DNA of 26,933 nucleotides from Methanobacteriota archaeon (GTDB taxonomy: Archaea > Thermoplasmatota > Poseidoniia > MGIII > CG-Epi1), in assembly GCA_029977605.1 (NCBI GenBank), contig JAPOKN010000012.1:1-26933 (forward strand). Reading direction: 5' to 3'. Shown one piece after another: positions 1 to 7,006 of this stretch (positions are counted from its first letter, which is position 1; each line of letters begins with the position of its first letter). The notes beneath the pieces were generated by a model, which ran no database searches, was not told the DNA's origin, and worked only from the letters and a program-made list of their open reading frames with translations. The position numbers and the translations under genes are program-made.

Positions 1-56
1 ATCCAGATAATGATCGATGGTACTTTAACCCTGAGGATTACAAGAGTACAGAATGA
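1..56 (+). CDS. C-terminal end of an unidentified upstream gene (partial)
   Basis: Frame 3 is open from the window edge and ends with TGA at 54-56. It encodes a tail reading approximately PDNDRWYFNPEDYKSTE. The stop overlaps the ATG of the aldehyde dehydrogenase by 4 nt (ATGA), the same junction used repeatedly in this cluster, so this is probably the preceding member of the same operon. Too little is visible to name a family. Its position suggests another enzyme of the aromatic or aminomuconate route. Confidence 0.55.
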   Translation, partial: PDNDRWYFNPEDYKSTE

Positions 57-1486
57 TTTTAGTTCGAAACTATGTTAACGGAATATTTGTCGATTCCAAA
101 GAAACGATTGAAGACATAAACCCAGCAACTAGTGAAGTCATAGCCACTATTCCACGTTCAAATTCGGATGATGTAAACGAAGCTGTTTTGGCAGCAGATA
201 AAGCACGTGATAATTGGAGTAGTCTTTCACTAGATGAAAGAAGGAAATGGTTAGAAAAAATAGCAAATGCATTGGAGGCACGTTCGGGAGAAATAGCTAA
301 GCTTGAGTCATTAGATACAGGTAAACCAATTAAGATAGCAAGAGCTGTTGACGCTTCAAGGTCAGTTGCAAATTTCCGTTTCTTTGCCGAATTTAGTAAA
401 GATTTTCACGAACAAAAGTTCTTGATGGAGGATGCCACAAATCATGTAATTTTTAAACCAGTAGGAATAGCTGGTCTGATAACTCCTTGGAATCTTCCGT
501 TGTACCTTCTTTCATGGAAGATAGCTCCTGCAATTGTGATGGGTAACACAGTTGTAGCAAAACCTTCTGAGTTAACTCCATTAACAGCAAATCTTCTTGC
601 TGAAGTTCTTGATGAGGTAGGTTTACCAGCAGGGGTTGTGAATATAGTTCATGGTTTTGGGCATGAGACAGGTCAAGCGATTGTTTCTCATCCTAAGGTT
701 AACTTGATTTCTTTTACAGGTGGAACCATTACTGGGAAAAAAGTTGCTGAAACCGCAGCTCCCATGTTCAAGAAACTTAGTTTGGAATTAGGAGGCAAAA
801 ATGCTACAATCGTTCTAGATGATGTTGATTTGGATTCAGCAATACCTGAGATTGCAAGATCAGGATTTCTTAATCAAGGTCAAGTTTGCTTATGCGGCAG
901 TAGAATTTTAGTCTCTGATAAAATTTGGAATGATTTTCTAGAAAAATTTATAGGCCATGTAAGTAATATGAAAGTAGGCGATCCTTCCTCAGATGATTCT
1001 GATCTAGGAGCATTAGTATCGCTTTCACATAGAGATAAAGTCGAATCTTATATTCATTTGGCAGAAAGAGAAGGTGGCGAAATTTTGTGTGGAGGAAAAA
1101 GACCTAGTTTGGAATCACCGTTTGATAAAGGTTCATTTTTAGAGCCAACAATAGTTTCAAATCTTGATTACCAGAGCAGGACGGCTACAGAAGAAATATT
1201 TGGTCCTGTTGTTACATTACATAAATTTGAAAAAGATGAAGATGCAGTTGAAATGGCAAATTGTACAGACTACGGATTAGCAGGTTCAGTTTGGACTTCA
1301 GATTCTGCAAGAGGGAAAAGTTTAGCTGAAAAAATTGAGACAGGTATGGTTTGGATTAACACGTGGCTCCATCGAGATTTGCGTGTTCCCTTTGGTGGTG
1401 TTAAAAGTAGTGGAGTTGGAACAGAAGGTGGACGTTGGAGCCTAAGTTTTTTTTCCCAACCCGTAAATATTTGCATTAAAGAGTAA
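53..1486 (+). CDS. 2-aminomuconate 6-semialdehyde dehydrogenase-like aldehyde dehydrogenase (ALDH8A1/AmnC type)
   Basis: This is a full-length 477-residue NAD(P)+-dependent aldehyde dehydrogenase. Visible family residues are the oxyanion Asn147 (PWNLP), the general base Glu245 (LELGGKN), the nucleophile Cys279 (NQGQVCLC) and the EEIFGPV motif at 380-386. The stretch around PLYLLSWKIAPA (149-160), the doublet CLC at the active site and the C-terminal W-x-x-R-D-L-R-x-PFGG region (438-449) closely resemble ALDH8A1 and bacterial 2-aminomuconate or 2-hydroxymuconate semialdehyde dehydrogenases. Arg444 is a candidate for the substrate-carboxylate Arg of that group. The predicted reaction is oxidation of 2-aminomuconate 6-semialdehyde to 2-aminomuconate in the cytoplasm. 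Ring-cleavage and deaminase-type genes follow on the same strand, which supports the call. The ATG is coupled to the upstream stop. Family is certain; exact substrate is likely but unproven. Confidence 0.88.
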   Translation: MILVRNYVNGIFVDSKETIEDINPATSEVIATIPRSNSDDVNEAVLAADKARDNWSSLSLDERRKWLEKIANALEARSGEIAKLESLDTGKPIKIARAVDASRSVANFRFFAEFSKDFHEQKFLMEDATNHVIFKPVGIAGLITPWNLPLYLLSWKIAPAIVMGNTVVAKPSELTPLTANLLAEVLDEVGLPAGVVNIVHGFGHETGQAIVSHPKVNLISFTGGTITGKKVAETAAPMFKKLSLELGGKNATIVLDDVDLDSAIPEIARSGFLNQGQVCLCGSRILVSDKIWNDFLEKFIGHVSNMKVGDPSSDDSDLGALVSLSHRDKVESYIHLAEREGGEILCGGKRPSLESPFDKGSFLEPTIVSNLDYQSRTATEEIFGPVVTLHKFEKDEDAVEMANCTDYGLAGSVWTSDSARGKSLAEKIETGMVWINTWLHRDLRVPFGGVKSSGVGTEGGRWSLSFFSQPVNICIKE

Positions 1487-1498
1487 AATTTTGCATAC

Positions 1499-2467
1499 AT
1501 GAAATCAAAAGCAAATTTTCAGTTAACTTCATTCCGCACTCCATACCACTTAAGAAATCCACATGCACAATCAATCTATGCGGGTATTTTTCTTAAAGGA
1601 GAGAAGATAAATTATCGTAGAAAAAGGCTGGAAACTCCAGATAACGATTTTTTTGATGTTGATATTGTTGATGGTAAAGGTCCAGCAGTAATAGCGTGTC
1701 ATGGTTTCGAAGGGAGTTCAAACTCAACTCACATTACTAGATTAATGACTATAATTCAAAGATTAGGTTGGAGCGGTTATGCAATTAATTATCGTTCTTG
1801 CTCCGGAATTATTAATGATACATTTTATACATATAATGCAGGAAAAACTGAGGATTTAGAACAATTAATATGGTACGTACGCAACCAAGACCAAAATCGG
1901 CCTATTTTTTTAGTGGGCTATAGTTTTGGAGCTAATATTTTAGCTAATTGCATTTCAAGGCCTAAATCTAATCTGCCGAGAATATTGGCTTCAGCATTAA
2001 TTTCAGGTAATTATAGAATTGAACCAGGAGTTACAGCTATGGCAAAGGGTTTTTCAAGAGTGTATGAGCAATCTTTTGTATCTTCACTTATAGAAAAATA
2101 TAAACTGAAGAAAGCAAAATTTCCCAATGAAGTAGATTACGATGCTTTTTTTGAATCTAAGACATTGTATGAATTAGATGAGAAAATAACAGCACCATAT
2201 TTTAATTTTCCTGACGCTTCAAGCTTCTATGAAGAAATTAGCTCAGCAAAACATTTGACAAACATAGATCACCCCACTTTCATGTTGAATAGTCTTGATG
2301 ATCCACTATCGCCTCCAGATTGCTTTCCTTCTGATAAGGAATTATCTTCCCCTTTTCTAAATTTTTTTACAACTGAAAAAGGCGGACATGTGGCTTTTGT
2401 TTCCAGAGATACATCCTATTGGTTAGAAAAGCAAATATTACGTTGGTTTTTGTTCAATATCAACTAA
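1499..2467 (+). CDS. YheT/ABHD-type alpha/beta hydrolase
   Basis: This 322-residue protein belongs to the YheT/EMB8 (ABHD1/3-like) branch of alpha/beta hydrolases. The N-terminal region resembling HLRNPHAQSIYA (17-28) is characteristic. The oxyanion region is CHGFEGSS (67-74), the nucleophile elbow is GYSFGAN with Ser142, the acid is Asp267 or Asp268 (SLDDPLSP), and the catalytic His is His297 (GGHVAF). There is no signal peptide, so it is cytosolic. It lies 12 nt after the aldehyde dehydrogenase and 36 nt before the dioxygenase genes. It may hydrolyse an ester, lactone or amide formed in that pathway, but the family has broad and poorly known substrates. The position-based role is a guess. 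Confidence 0.8.
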   Translation: MKSKANFQLTSFRTPYHLRNPHAQSIYAGIFLKGEKINYRRKRLETPDNDFFDVDIVDGKGPAVIACHGFEGSSNSTHITRLMTIIQRLGWSGYAINYRSCSGIINDTFYTYNAGKTEDLEQLIWYVRNQDQNRPIFLVGYSFGANILANCISRPKSNLPRILASALISGNYRIEPGVTAMAKGFSRVYEQSFVSSLIEKYKLKKAKFPNEVDYDAFFESKTLYELDEKITAPYFNFPDASSFYEEISSAKHLTNIDHPTFMLNSLDDPLSPPDCFPSDKELSSPFLNFFTTEKGGHVAFVSRDTSYWLEKQILRWFLFNIN

Positions 2468-2476
2468 GCTAATTGT

Positions 2477-2484
2477 CTTATAAC
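2477..2484 (+). promoter_or_regulatory. TATA-like box for the dioxygenase operon
   Basis: A CTTATAAC element is centred about 24 nt before the ATG at 2504, the spacing expected for a leaderless archaeal transcript. No Shine-Dalgarno motif precedes the start. This suggests the dioxygenase subunits, the RidA gene and the formyltransferase-like gene can be transcribed separately from the two genes upstream. Confidence 0.5.
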
Positions 2485-2503
2485 TGGGTTTAATTGTAGA
2501 AAC

Positions 2504-3397
2504 ATGTCCAAAGGGGAAATTGTAATGGGAGCCCTAGCACCACATCCTCCGCACCTTGTTTATGCAGAGAATCCACCTCAAAACGAAGCTACCGCAGAAG
2601 GTGGATGGGAAGAACTTCGTTGGGGATATGAAAGATTAAGAGATAGTTTATCTGAAAAAGACTACGATGTTATAATAATTCACACACCTCACTGGGCAAC
2701 ATTTGTAGGTACTCATTTCCTAGGAGTTGAGAAATTCAAATCACTATCAGTAGATCCTATATTTCCAAACATATTTAGATATAATTATGACTTAACTGTA
2801 GATGTTGAATTGTCTAAGGCCATTCACGACAGTGCCGCAGAAGAAGGCCTATTAGTGAAGATGATGGAAAATCCAGATTTTAGAATAGATTATGGGACTA
2901 TAACCAGCGGTCATTTAGTCAATCCGAAGTGGGATAAACCAATAGTTTGCATTTCATCAAATCGTTCGAAATTCTATTTTAATTCAGAATTAATGCAAGC
3001 TAATATGATAAAATTAGGGAAAGCAACCCGAAGAGCCGTCGAAGCTTCAGGTAAGAAGGCCTTACTACTTTCAAGTAATTCATTATCTCATCGACATTTT
3101 ACCACAGAGCCTGAAATTCCTGAAGACATGAGTAAGGAGCACATAACTAATCATAATCAATATCTTTGGGATATGAAAATGATAAATCTAATGAAAGAAG
3201 GTAAAACTAAAGAATTAATTGATTTGATGCCTGATTTCACTGAGCAAACTGTAGCGGAAACTGAAGCAGGTTGTTTGACTTGGTTAATGAGTGCATTAGA
3301 TTTTCCAGACTATAAGGCTACAGTACATGCTTATGGAACTGTAATTGGTACTGGCAATGCAATAATCGGTTGGGATCCTAAAAAGGCCAAGATATGA
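2504..3397 (+). CDS. Class III extradiol ring-cleavage dioxygenase, catalytic (beta) subunit, AmnB/LigB-like
   Basis: This 297-residue protein belongs to the LigB superfamily of Fe(II)-dependent extradiol dioxygenases, which open catechol-type or aminophenol rings with O2. The complete active-site set is visible. His14 (APHPPH) and His63 (HTPHW) are iron ligands, Glu252 (TVAETEAG) is the third ligand, and His196 (NSLSHRH) fits the catalytic base. These positions sit exactly one residue from the numbering I recall for 2-aminophenol 1,6-dioxygenase beta subunit (His13, His62, Glu251). It overlaps the next gene, its inactive paralogue, by 4 nt, as expected for an alpha2beta2 enzyme. An AMSDH-like dehydrogenase and a RidA-type deaminase nearby favour a 2-aminophenol or amino-substituted ring substrate. 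A catechol substrate cannot be excluded. Confidence 0.87.
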   Translation: MSKGEIVMGALAPHPPHLVYAENPPQNEATAEGGWEELRWGYERLRDSLSEKDYDVIIIHTPHWATFVGTHFLGVEKFKSLSVDPIFPNIFRYNYDLTVDVELSKAIHDSAAEEGLLVKMMENPDFRIDYGTITSGHLVNPKWDKPIVCISSNRSKFYFNSELMQANMIKLGKATRRAVEASGKKALLLSSNSLSHRHFTTEPEIPEDMSKEHITNHNQYLWDMKMINLMKEGKTKELIDLMPDFTEQTVAETEAGCLTWLMSALDFPDYKATVHAYGTVIGTGNAIIGWDPKKAKI

Positions 3398-4353
3398 GAG
3401 ATGATAACGTCTGTAAAGGAATTTTAGTTCCAGGCCTGCCTCACCCACTTCTTTGCCCTGAAAAAAATGAAGGATGGCAAAGAGTTCGTGATGCTTATGA
3501 AAAAGCCAGAGTAGAGCTTGAAGAAAGTGGGGCTGAAATTTTAGTACTATACAGTACTTTTTGGCCTTCTATTTTGGGTCATCAAATTCAAGCATATCCT
3601 GAACCTGAATGGACCTATGTAGACGAAGAATTCCATGATCTGGGTAGTATAGATTATAAATTTCGCATGGATCCGGAATTTGCAGAATTAGCAGTAACTA
3701 AGTGTAAAGAGCGTGGTTTACATGCCCGTACAGTTTCCTATTATGGATTTCCGATAGATACTGGCTCAATTGTAGCTCTCAAATTATTAAATCCAGAAAA
3801 TAAATTACCTGCCATAATTGTATCAAGTAATATGTATGCAAATCGGGCAGAGAGTATAGTTTTAGGCAAATCAGTACGAGATGCTATTGATGCTAGTGGC
3901 AAAAAAGCTGCAGTAGTTGTTGTGTCAGCTTTGTCAAATAGGTTACATACTGTAGAGATAGACCCTAAGGAAGATAGAATTCATTCACTCAAAGATCATG
4001 AATGGAATTCAAAATTCCTTGAATATTTAGAAAAAGGAAGGTTAGAAGATGTTTCTCAGTTATCCAGACAATTCCATAACGAAGCAAGAGTTCCAAAAGT
4101 TGTAAGTTTCAAACCATTTTGGATTATGGCCTCTATTATGGGTCAAAATAATCTATATGATGGTAATGTTTTAGCATATGAGCCTATCTGTGGAACTGGT
4201 GCTGCAGTTGTAACATTAACTCCAGCAGAAGATACTGCAGGTGATCTGGAGTATGATGAGGACGATCCTGAATTCTACAAAGGAGATAGAGAAGTTTTAG
4301 ATTTCTATGATCAACCCGGAATGGGTCCATTAGAGGAAAGAGATGGCGATTAA
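3394..4353 (+). CDS. Extradiol dioxygenase non-catalytic (alpha) subunit, AmnA-like, with acidic tail
   Basis: This 319-residue LigB-fold protein is paralogous to the preceding subunit but has lost the active site. The HTPHW iron-ligand segment reads YSTFWPS (53-59), and the catalytic His is absent (SALSNRLH, 178-185). The Glu ligand region has become FKPFWIM (239-245). One His (His17) remains in the N-terminal GLPHP. This pattern matches the structural alpha subunit of 2-aminophenol 1,6-dioxygenase. The C terminus from about residue 278 is an extra tail rich in Asp and Glu, extending beyond the usual length of roughly 270 residues for AmnA. The start overlaps the beta stop (ATGA), and the end overlaps the RidA gene by 11 nt, implying translational coupling and stoichiometric expression. 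Confidence 0.84.
   Translation: MRDDNVCKGILVPGLPHPLLCPEKNEGWQRVRDAYEKARVELEESGAEILVLYSTFWPSILGHQIQAYPEPEWTYVDEEFHDLGSIDYKFRMDPEFAELAVTKCKERGLHARTVSYYGFPIDTGSIVALKLLNPENKLPAIIVSSNMYANRAESIVLGKSVRDAIDASGKKAAVVVVSALSNRLHTVEIDPKEDRIHSLKDHEWNSKFLEYLEKGRLEDVSQLSRQFHNEARVPKVVSFKPFWIMASIMGQNNLYDGNVLAYEPICGTGAAVVTLTPAEDTAGDLEYDEDDPEFYKGDREVLDFYDQPGMGPLEERDGD
4332..4337 (+). promoter_or_regulatory. Shine-Dalgarno-like site for the RidA gene
   Basis: AGAGGA lies 5 nt before the internal ATG at 4343, inside the end of the alpha-subunit gene. It is one of the few plausible Shine-Dalgarno sequences in the window. It supports the start chosen for the overlapping RidA gene, where a leaderless transcript is not possible. 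Confidence 0.4.
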
Positions 4354-4714
4354 TACAGAAAAAGCAGCTAAACCTGTAGGAAAATATGTTCATGCCAAAG
4401 AGGCAGGAGACTTAGTTTTCTTATCAGGGGTAGGGCCAAGACATCCTGAAACTGACGAAATACCCGAAGGAATTGAGGCACAGACACGTGCAGTTTTTAG
4501 CAACGTTAATGCGATTTTAGAAGCAGCTAATTTGTCTATGTCTAATGTTGTGGATATAATGGTTTTTTTAACAAATATGAAAGACGATTTTTCTCAATTC
4601 AATCAAATTTATTCAGAATATTTAGATGGGTATGAAGTTACTAGAACAACTATTGAAGTAGGTTCTCTCCCTACTCCAATTTCAGTTGAATTTAAGGTGG
4701 TTGCACAAAAATGA
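4343..4714 (+). CDS. RidA/YjgF-family protein, candidate 2-aminomuconate deaminase
   Basis: This 123-residue protein has the RidA fold. It shows GDLVFLSG (22-29), the conserved carboxylate-binding Arg101 in the TRTTIEVGSLP segment, and Glu116 near the C terminus. Generic RidA proteins hydrolyse reactive enamine and imine intermediates. A divergent group (AmnD, NbaF) is assigned as 2-aminomuconate deaminase, releasing ammonia to give 4-oxalocrotonate or 2-hydroxymuconate. Because the gene is embedded by overlaps at both ends between dioxygenase and formyltransferase-like genes, and an AMSDH-like enzyme is nearby, the deaminase role is likely. Sequence alone cannot separate it from a housekeeping RidA. 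Confidence 0.82.
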   Translation: MAINTEKAAKPVGKYVHAKEAGDLVFLSGVGPRHPETDEIPEGIEAQTRAVFSNVNAILEAANLSMSNVVDIMVFLTNMKDDFSQFNQIYSEYLDGYEVTRTTIEVGSLPTPISVEFKVVAQK

Positions 4715-5427
4715 AGTTTGTGTTTTTTTCTATTACAGAACACCCTTGGGGCAGAGAGATGCTTTCCCAGTTAATAGATTCGGGCTTTGTTCCTTCTTTG
4801 ATTATTGAAGAGAACTCAGACGGTGGGAATACAGAGAGGGAGAAATTTGAGTTCAGGCTTGGCTCTAATCCATTAGCTCCAACTATGAAATCACAAATTG
4901 AAAAGCACAATATTCCCTTTGTGCAAGTACCCGTTCACAATGATGAGCATTGTATTGAACACATTGAAAATGATGATCCAGATTTGATTGTATTTGGTGG
5001 GACTAGAATAATTAGGGGAAAGATATTGGAATATGGTGGAAACAAGGGTGGAGTCCTAAACTCACATCCAGGATTATTGCCTGAGTGCAGAGGTTCAGCC
5101 TCTCCGGCTTGGAGTGTTCACGAGGGGATCAAAATTGGAAGTAGTTGTCACTTTTGTTCAACAGATATTGATGCAGGGGACTTAGTTGGAAAAAGAGAAA
5201 TAGAAGTAAAGCGGGGAGATGACTACCATGATTTGTGTTACAAAACGTCAGTCGTAGCTTCAAATTTGATGGTCGAGGCTGTGAAAGCCTTTTCAGAGGG
5301 AGATTTAGATAAATTGCGTCAGCCTCAGGGAGATAGCCCTAATCCTGTGTACAGATATAATCCAGAAGTTGAACAGAAAGCAATTCGAATGCTTGAGAAT
5401 CATGAATATGAACACTATGTTGATTGA
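4711..5427 (+). CDS. Formyltransferase-fold (Formyl_trans_N) protein of unknown role
   Basis: This 238-residue protein matches the N-terminal catalytic domain of methionyl-tRNA formyltransferase and related 10-formyl-THF enzymes. The catalytic triad positions are visible: Asn117 and His119 in NSHPGLLPECRG, and the Asp in the DIDAGD segment (152-157, probably Asp154). The C-terminal tRNA-binding domain of true Fmt is missing. Archaea do not formylate initiator tRNA, so Fmt activity is not expected. It overlaps the RidA gene by 4 nt (ATGA) and is the last gene of the ring-cleavage operon. It may transfer or hydrolyse a formyl group on a pathway compound, or act on a nucleotide sugar like ArnA-type enzymes. 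No described aminophenol or hydroxyanthranilate operon that I know of has such a member. Confidence 0.78.
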   Translation: MKFVFFSITEHPWGREMLSQLIDSGFVPSLIIEENSDGGNTEREKFEFRLGSNPLAPTMKSQIEKHNIPFVQVPVHNDEHCIEHIENDDPDLIVFGGTRIIRGKILEYGGNKGGVLNSHPGLLPECRGSASPAWSVHEGIKIGSSCHFCSTDIDAGDLVGKREIEVKRGDDYHDLCYKTSVVASNLMVEAVKAFSEGDLDKLRQPQGDSPNPVYRYNPEVEQKAIRMLENHEYEHYVD

Positions 5428-5432
5428 ATAAA

Positions 5433-5442
5433 TTTTATTTAT
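5433..5442 (+). promoter_or_regulatory. TATA-like box upstream of htpX
   Basis: TTTTATTTAT is centred about 24 nt before the ATG at 5462, with no Shine-Dalgarno motif in the 34-bp gap. This is consistent with a leaderless archaeal promoter that starts a new unit after the ring-cleavage operon. Confidence 0.5.
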
Positions 5443-5461
5443 GGGGTTAAAATCGTAACAT

Positions 5462-6295
5462 ATGGCATTTCTACGTTTATTTGGTTTATACTTTTTGCTA
5501 ACTCTGCTAATGATGATTGTAGGTTTCATTGCGGCAGGTTCATCTTATGGCATAGTTATATTTTCAATAATAGCAATTGCAATAAATTTGTTTTCTTATT
5601 TTTATAGTGATTCAATCGTTTTGAGAGCATATGGAGCCAAAGTAATAGAGAGAAATGACAATCCAAGATTATTTGGTATTGTAAAAAAAATAGCAGATTT
5701 AAACGGTTTACCAATGCCAAGAGTTGCCATAGTTCCATCAACCACACCCAATGCTTTTGCAACAGGTAGAAATCCTAAAAATGCAGTTGTTGCAGCTACC
5801 ACAGGGATAATGTCAGTTCTTGATGACAATGAGTTAGAAGGCGTAATGGCTCATGAAATGGCTCATGTAAAAAATAGAGATACATTAGTCATGTGTGTTG
5901 CAGCTACAATTGCAGGATTCATATCTTTTGCAGCTAGAATGATGTGGTGGAACAGTATGTTCGGTGGACGAAACCGAAATGTTCACCCAGGAATTATGAT
6001 TCTAGTAGCCATAACTGCACCTTTGGCCGCATTTTTACTTCAGATGGCAGTATCTCGTTCAAGGGAATATCACGCCGACGCGACTGCAGCCAAATTAACT
6101 AACAAGCCATGGGCTTTGATTAGCGCACTCAAAAAGTTGGAATGGGAAAATCATAGGAAGCCATTGGACTGTGGTTCACCAAGTAATGCCGCAATGTGTA
6201 TTGTGAATCCATTAAGAGGCGGAGACTTTTTCATCAATATGTTCTCAACTCACCCTCCAATGGAAAAGAGAATCAAAGAATTGGAAAAATTGTGA
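5462..6295 (+). CDS. htpX: HtpX-like M48 membrane zinc metalloprotease
   Basis: This 277-residue integral membrane protease is of the HtpX type. Two N-terminal hydrophobic segments lie at about 7-26 and 31-48, and two more at about 143-160 and 178-196. The zinc site is HEMAH (131-135), with the third ligand Glu202 in SREYHAD. The C-terminal STHPPMEKRI segment (262-271) is also typical. It degrades misfolded or damaged membrane proteins from the cytosolic face. It overlaps the next gene by 4 nt (GTGA). Length and motif order match archaeal and bacterial HtpX. Confidence 0.93.
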   Translation: MAFLRLFGLYFLLTLLMMIVGFIAAGSSYGIVIFSIIAIAINLFSYFYSDSIVLRAYGAKVIERNDNPRLFGIVKKIADLNGLPMPRVAIVPSTTPNAFATGRNPKNAVVAATTGIMSVLDDNELEGVMAHEMAHVKNRDTLVMCVAATIAGFISFAARMMWWNSMFGGRNRNVHPGIMILVAITAPLAAFLLQMAVSRSREYHADATAAKLTNKPWALISALKKLEWENHRKPLDCGSPSNAAMCIVNPLRGGDFFINMFSTHPPMEKRIKELEKL

Positions 6296-7005
6296 AGCAG
6301 GCATCTCTGGTTATAATTGGAGATGAAATTCTTTCAGGGCGAACAGAAGATAAAAATTTAGCATATTTGGCTAAGTGGCTAGGTAAATTAGGTATTTCAT
6401 TATCTGAGGTTAGAGTTGTTTTAGACGATGAGGGTGCTATAATTGGTGCATTAAATTCGTTAAGAAAAAAATATGATTATGTATTTACAACTGGAGGCAT
6501 AGGTCCAACACATGATGACATTACAACAGAGTGTGTTGCTAAGGCATTCGGTGTGGAGGCAAAAGTAGATGAAAATGCATTGGAAAAAATGAAAGCCTTT
6601 CTAGATGGCAAGGAATTAACCGATCCTTTACTAAAAATGCTTCATGTTCCTGAAGGTGGAGAATTAATTTACAGTCCAGTAACCAAGGCCCCAGGTTACA
6701 AAATTGATAATGTGTTTGTAATGGCAGGTATTCCAAAAATAATGCAAGGAATGTTAGAGGGAATGTATGACTATCTTGAGGCTGGAGATGTAGTGAAATC
6801 AAGATCACATGATATTATGGTTGGAGAAAGTTTTTTTGCAGAAGAATTAACCTTAATTCAAGAGCAATTTTCAAACGTGTCTGTCGGTAGTTATCCTTTC
6901 TCTAGAGATGGAGTATACGGCGCCACTATAGTTTTGAGGTCATCTAACGACAGTGACCTTAATTCTTGTGAAAGTCTTGTACTAGATTTAATTAGTAAAT
7001 TCTAA
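6292..7005 (+). CDS. CinA N-terminal/MoaB-type (COG1058) molybdopterin-binding-fold protein
   Basis: This 237-residue protein has the MoCF_biosynth fold. It begins ASLVIIGDEILSGRTEDKN and carries the nucleotide or pterin loop TTGGIGPTHDDITTE. I place the start at GTG 6292, which overlaps the htpX stop and puts the conserved IIGDEILSG at residues 8-16, as usual. The longer in-frame extension to 6196 reads through htpX and has no family counterpart. The C-terminal CinA deamidase domain is absent, as in archaeal COG1058 proteins. Stand-alone members have been linked to ADP-ribose/NAD-derivative pyrophosphatase activity or to an FAD-synthase-associated domain. Role here is unproven. Confidence 0.85.
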   Translation: MKQASLVIIGDEILSGRTEDKNLAYLAKWLGKLGISLSEVRVVLDDEGAIIGALNSLRKKYDYVFTTGGIGPTHDDITTECVAKAFGVEAKVDENALEKMKAFLDGKELTDPLLKMLHVPEGGELIYSPVTKAPGYKIDNVFVMAGIPKIMQGMLEGMYDYLEAGDVVKSRSHDIMVGESFFAEELTLIQEQFSNVSVGSYPFSRDGVYGATIVLRSSNDSDLNSCESLVLDLISKF

Positions 7006-7006
7006 T

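Noticed and set aside
1270..1500. Minus-strand 76-codon open frame inside the aldehyde dehydrogenase gene
   Set aside because: It lies wholly opposite a strongly conserved coding region and shows no recognisable protein features.
4711..5427. Methionyl-tRNA formyltransferase (fmt)
   Set aside because: The C-terminal tRNA-binding domain is missing, archaea do not use formyl-Met initiation, and no def gene is adjacent.
6196..6291. N-terminal extension of the CinA-like protein
   Set aside because: It reads through conserved htpX sequence in another frame. GTG 6292 gives the normal family N terminus and a GTGA overlap.
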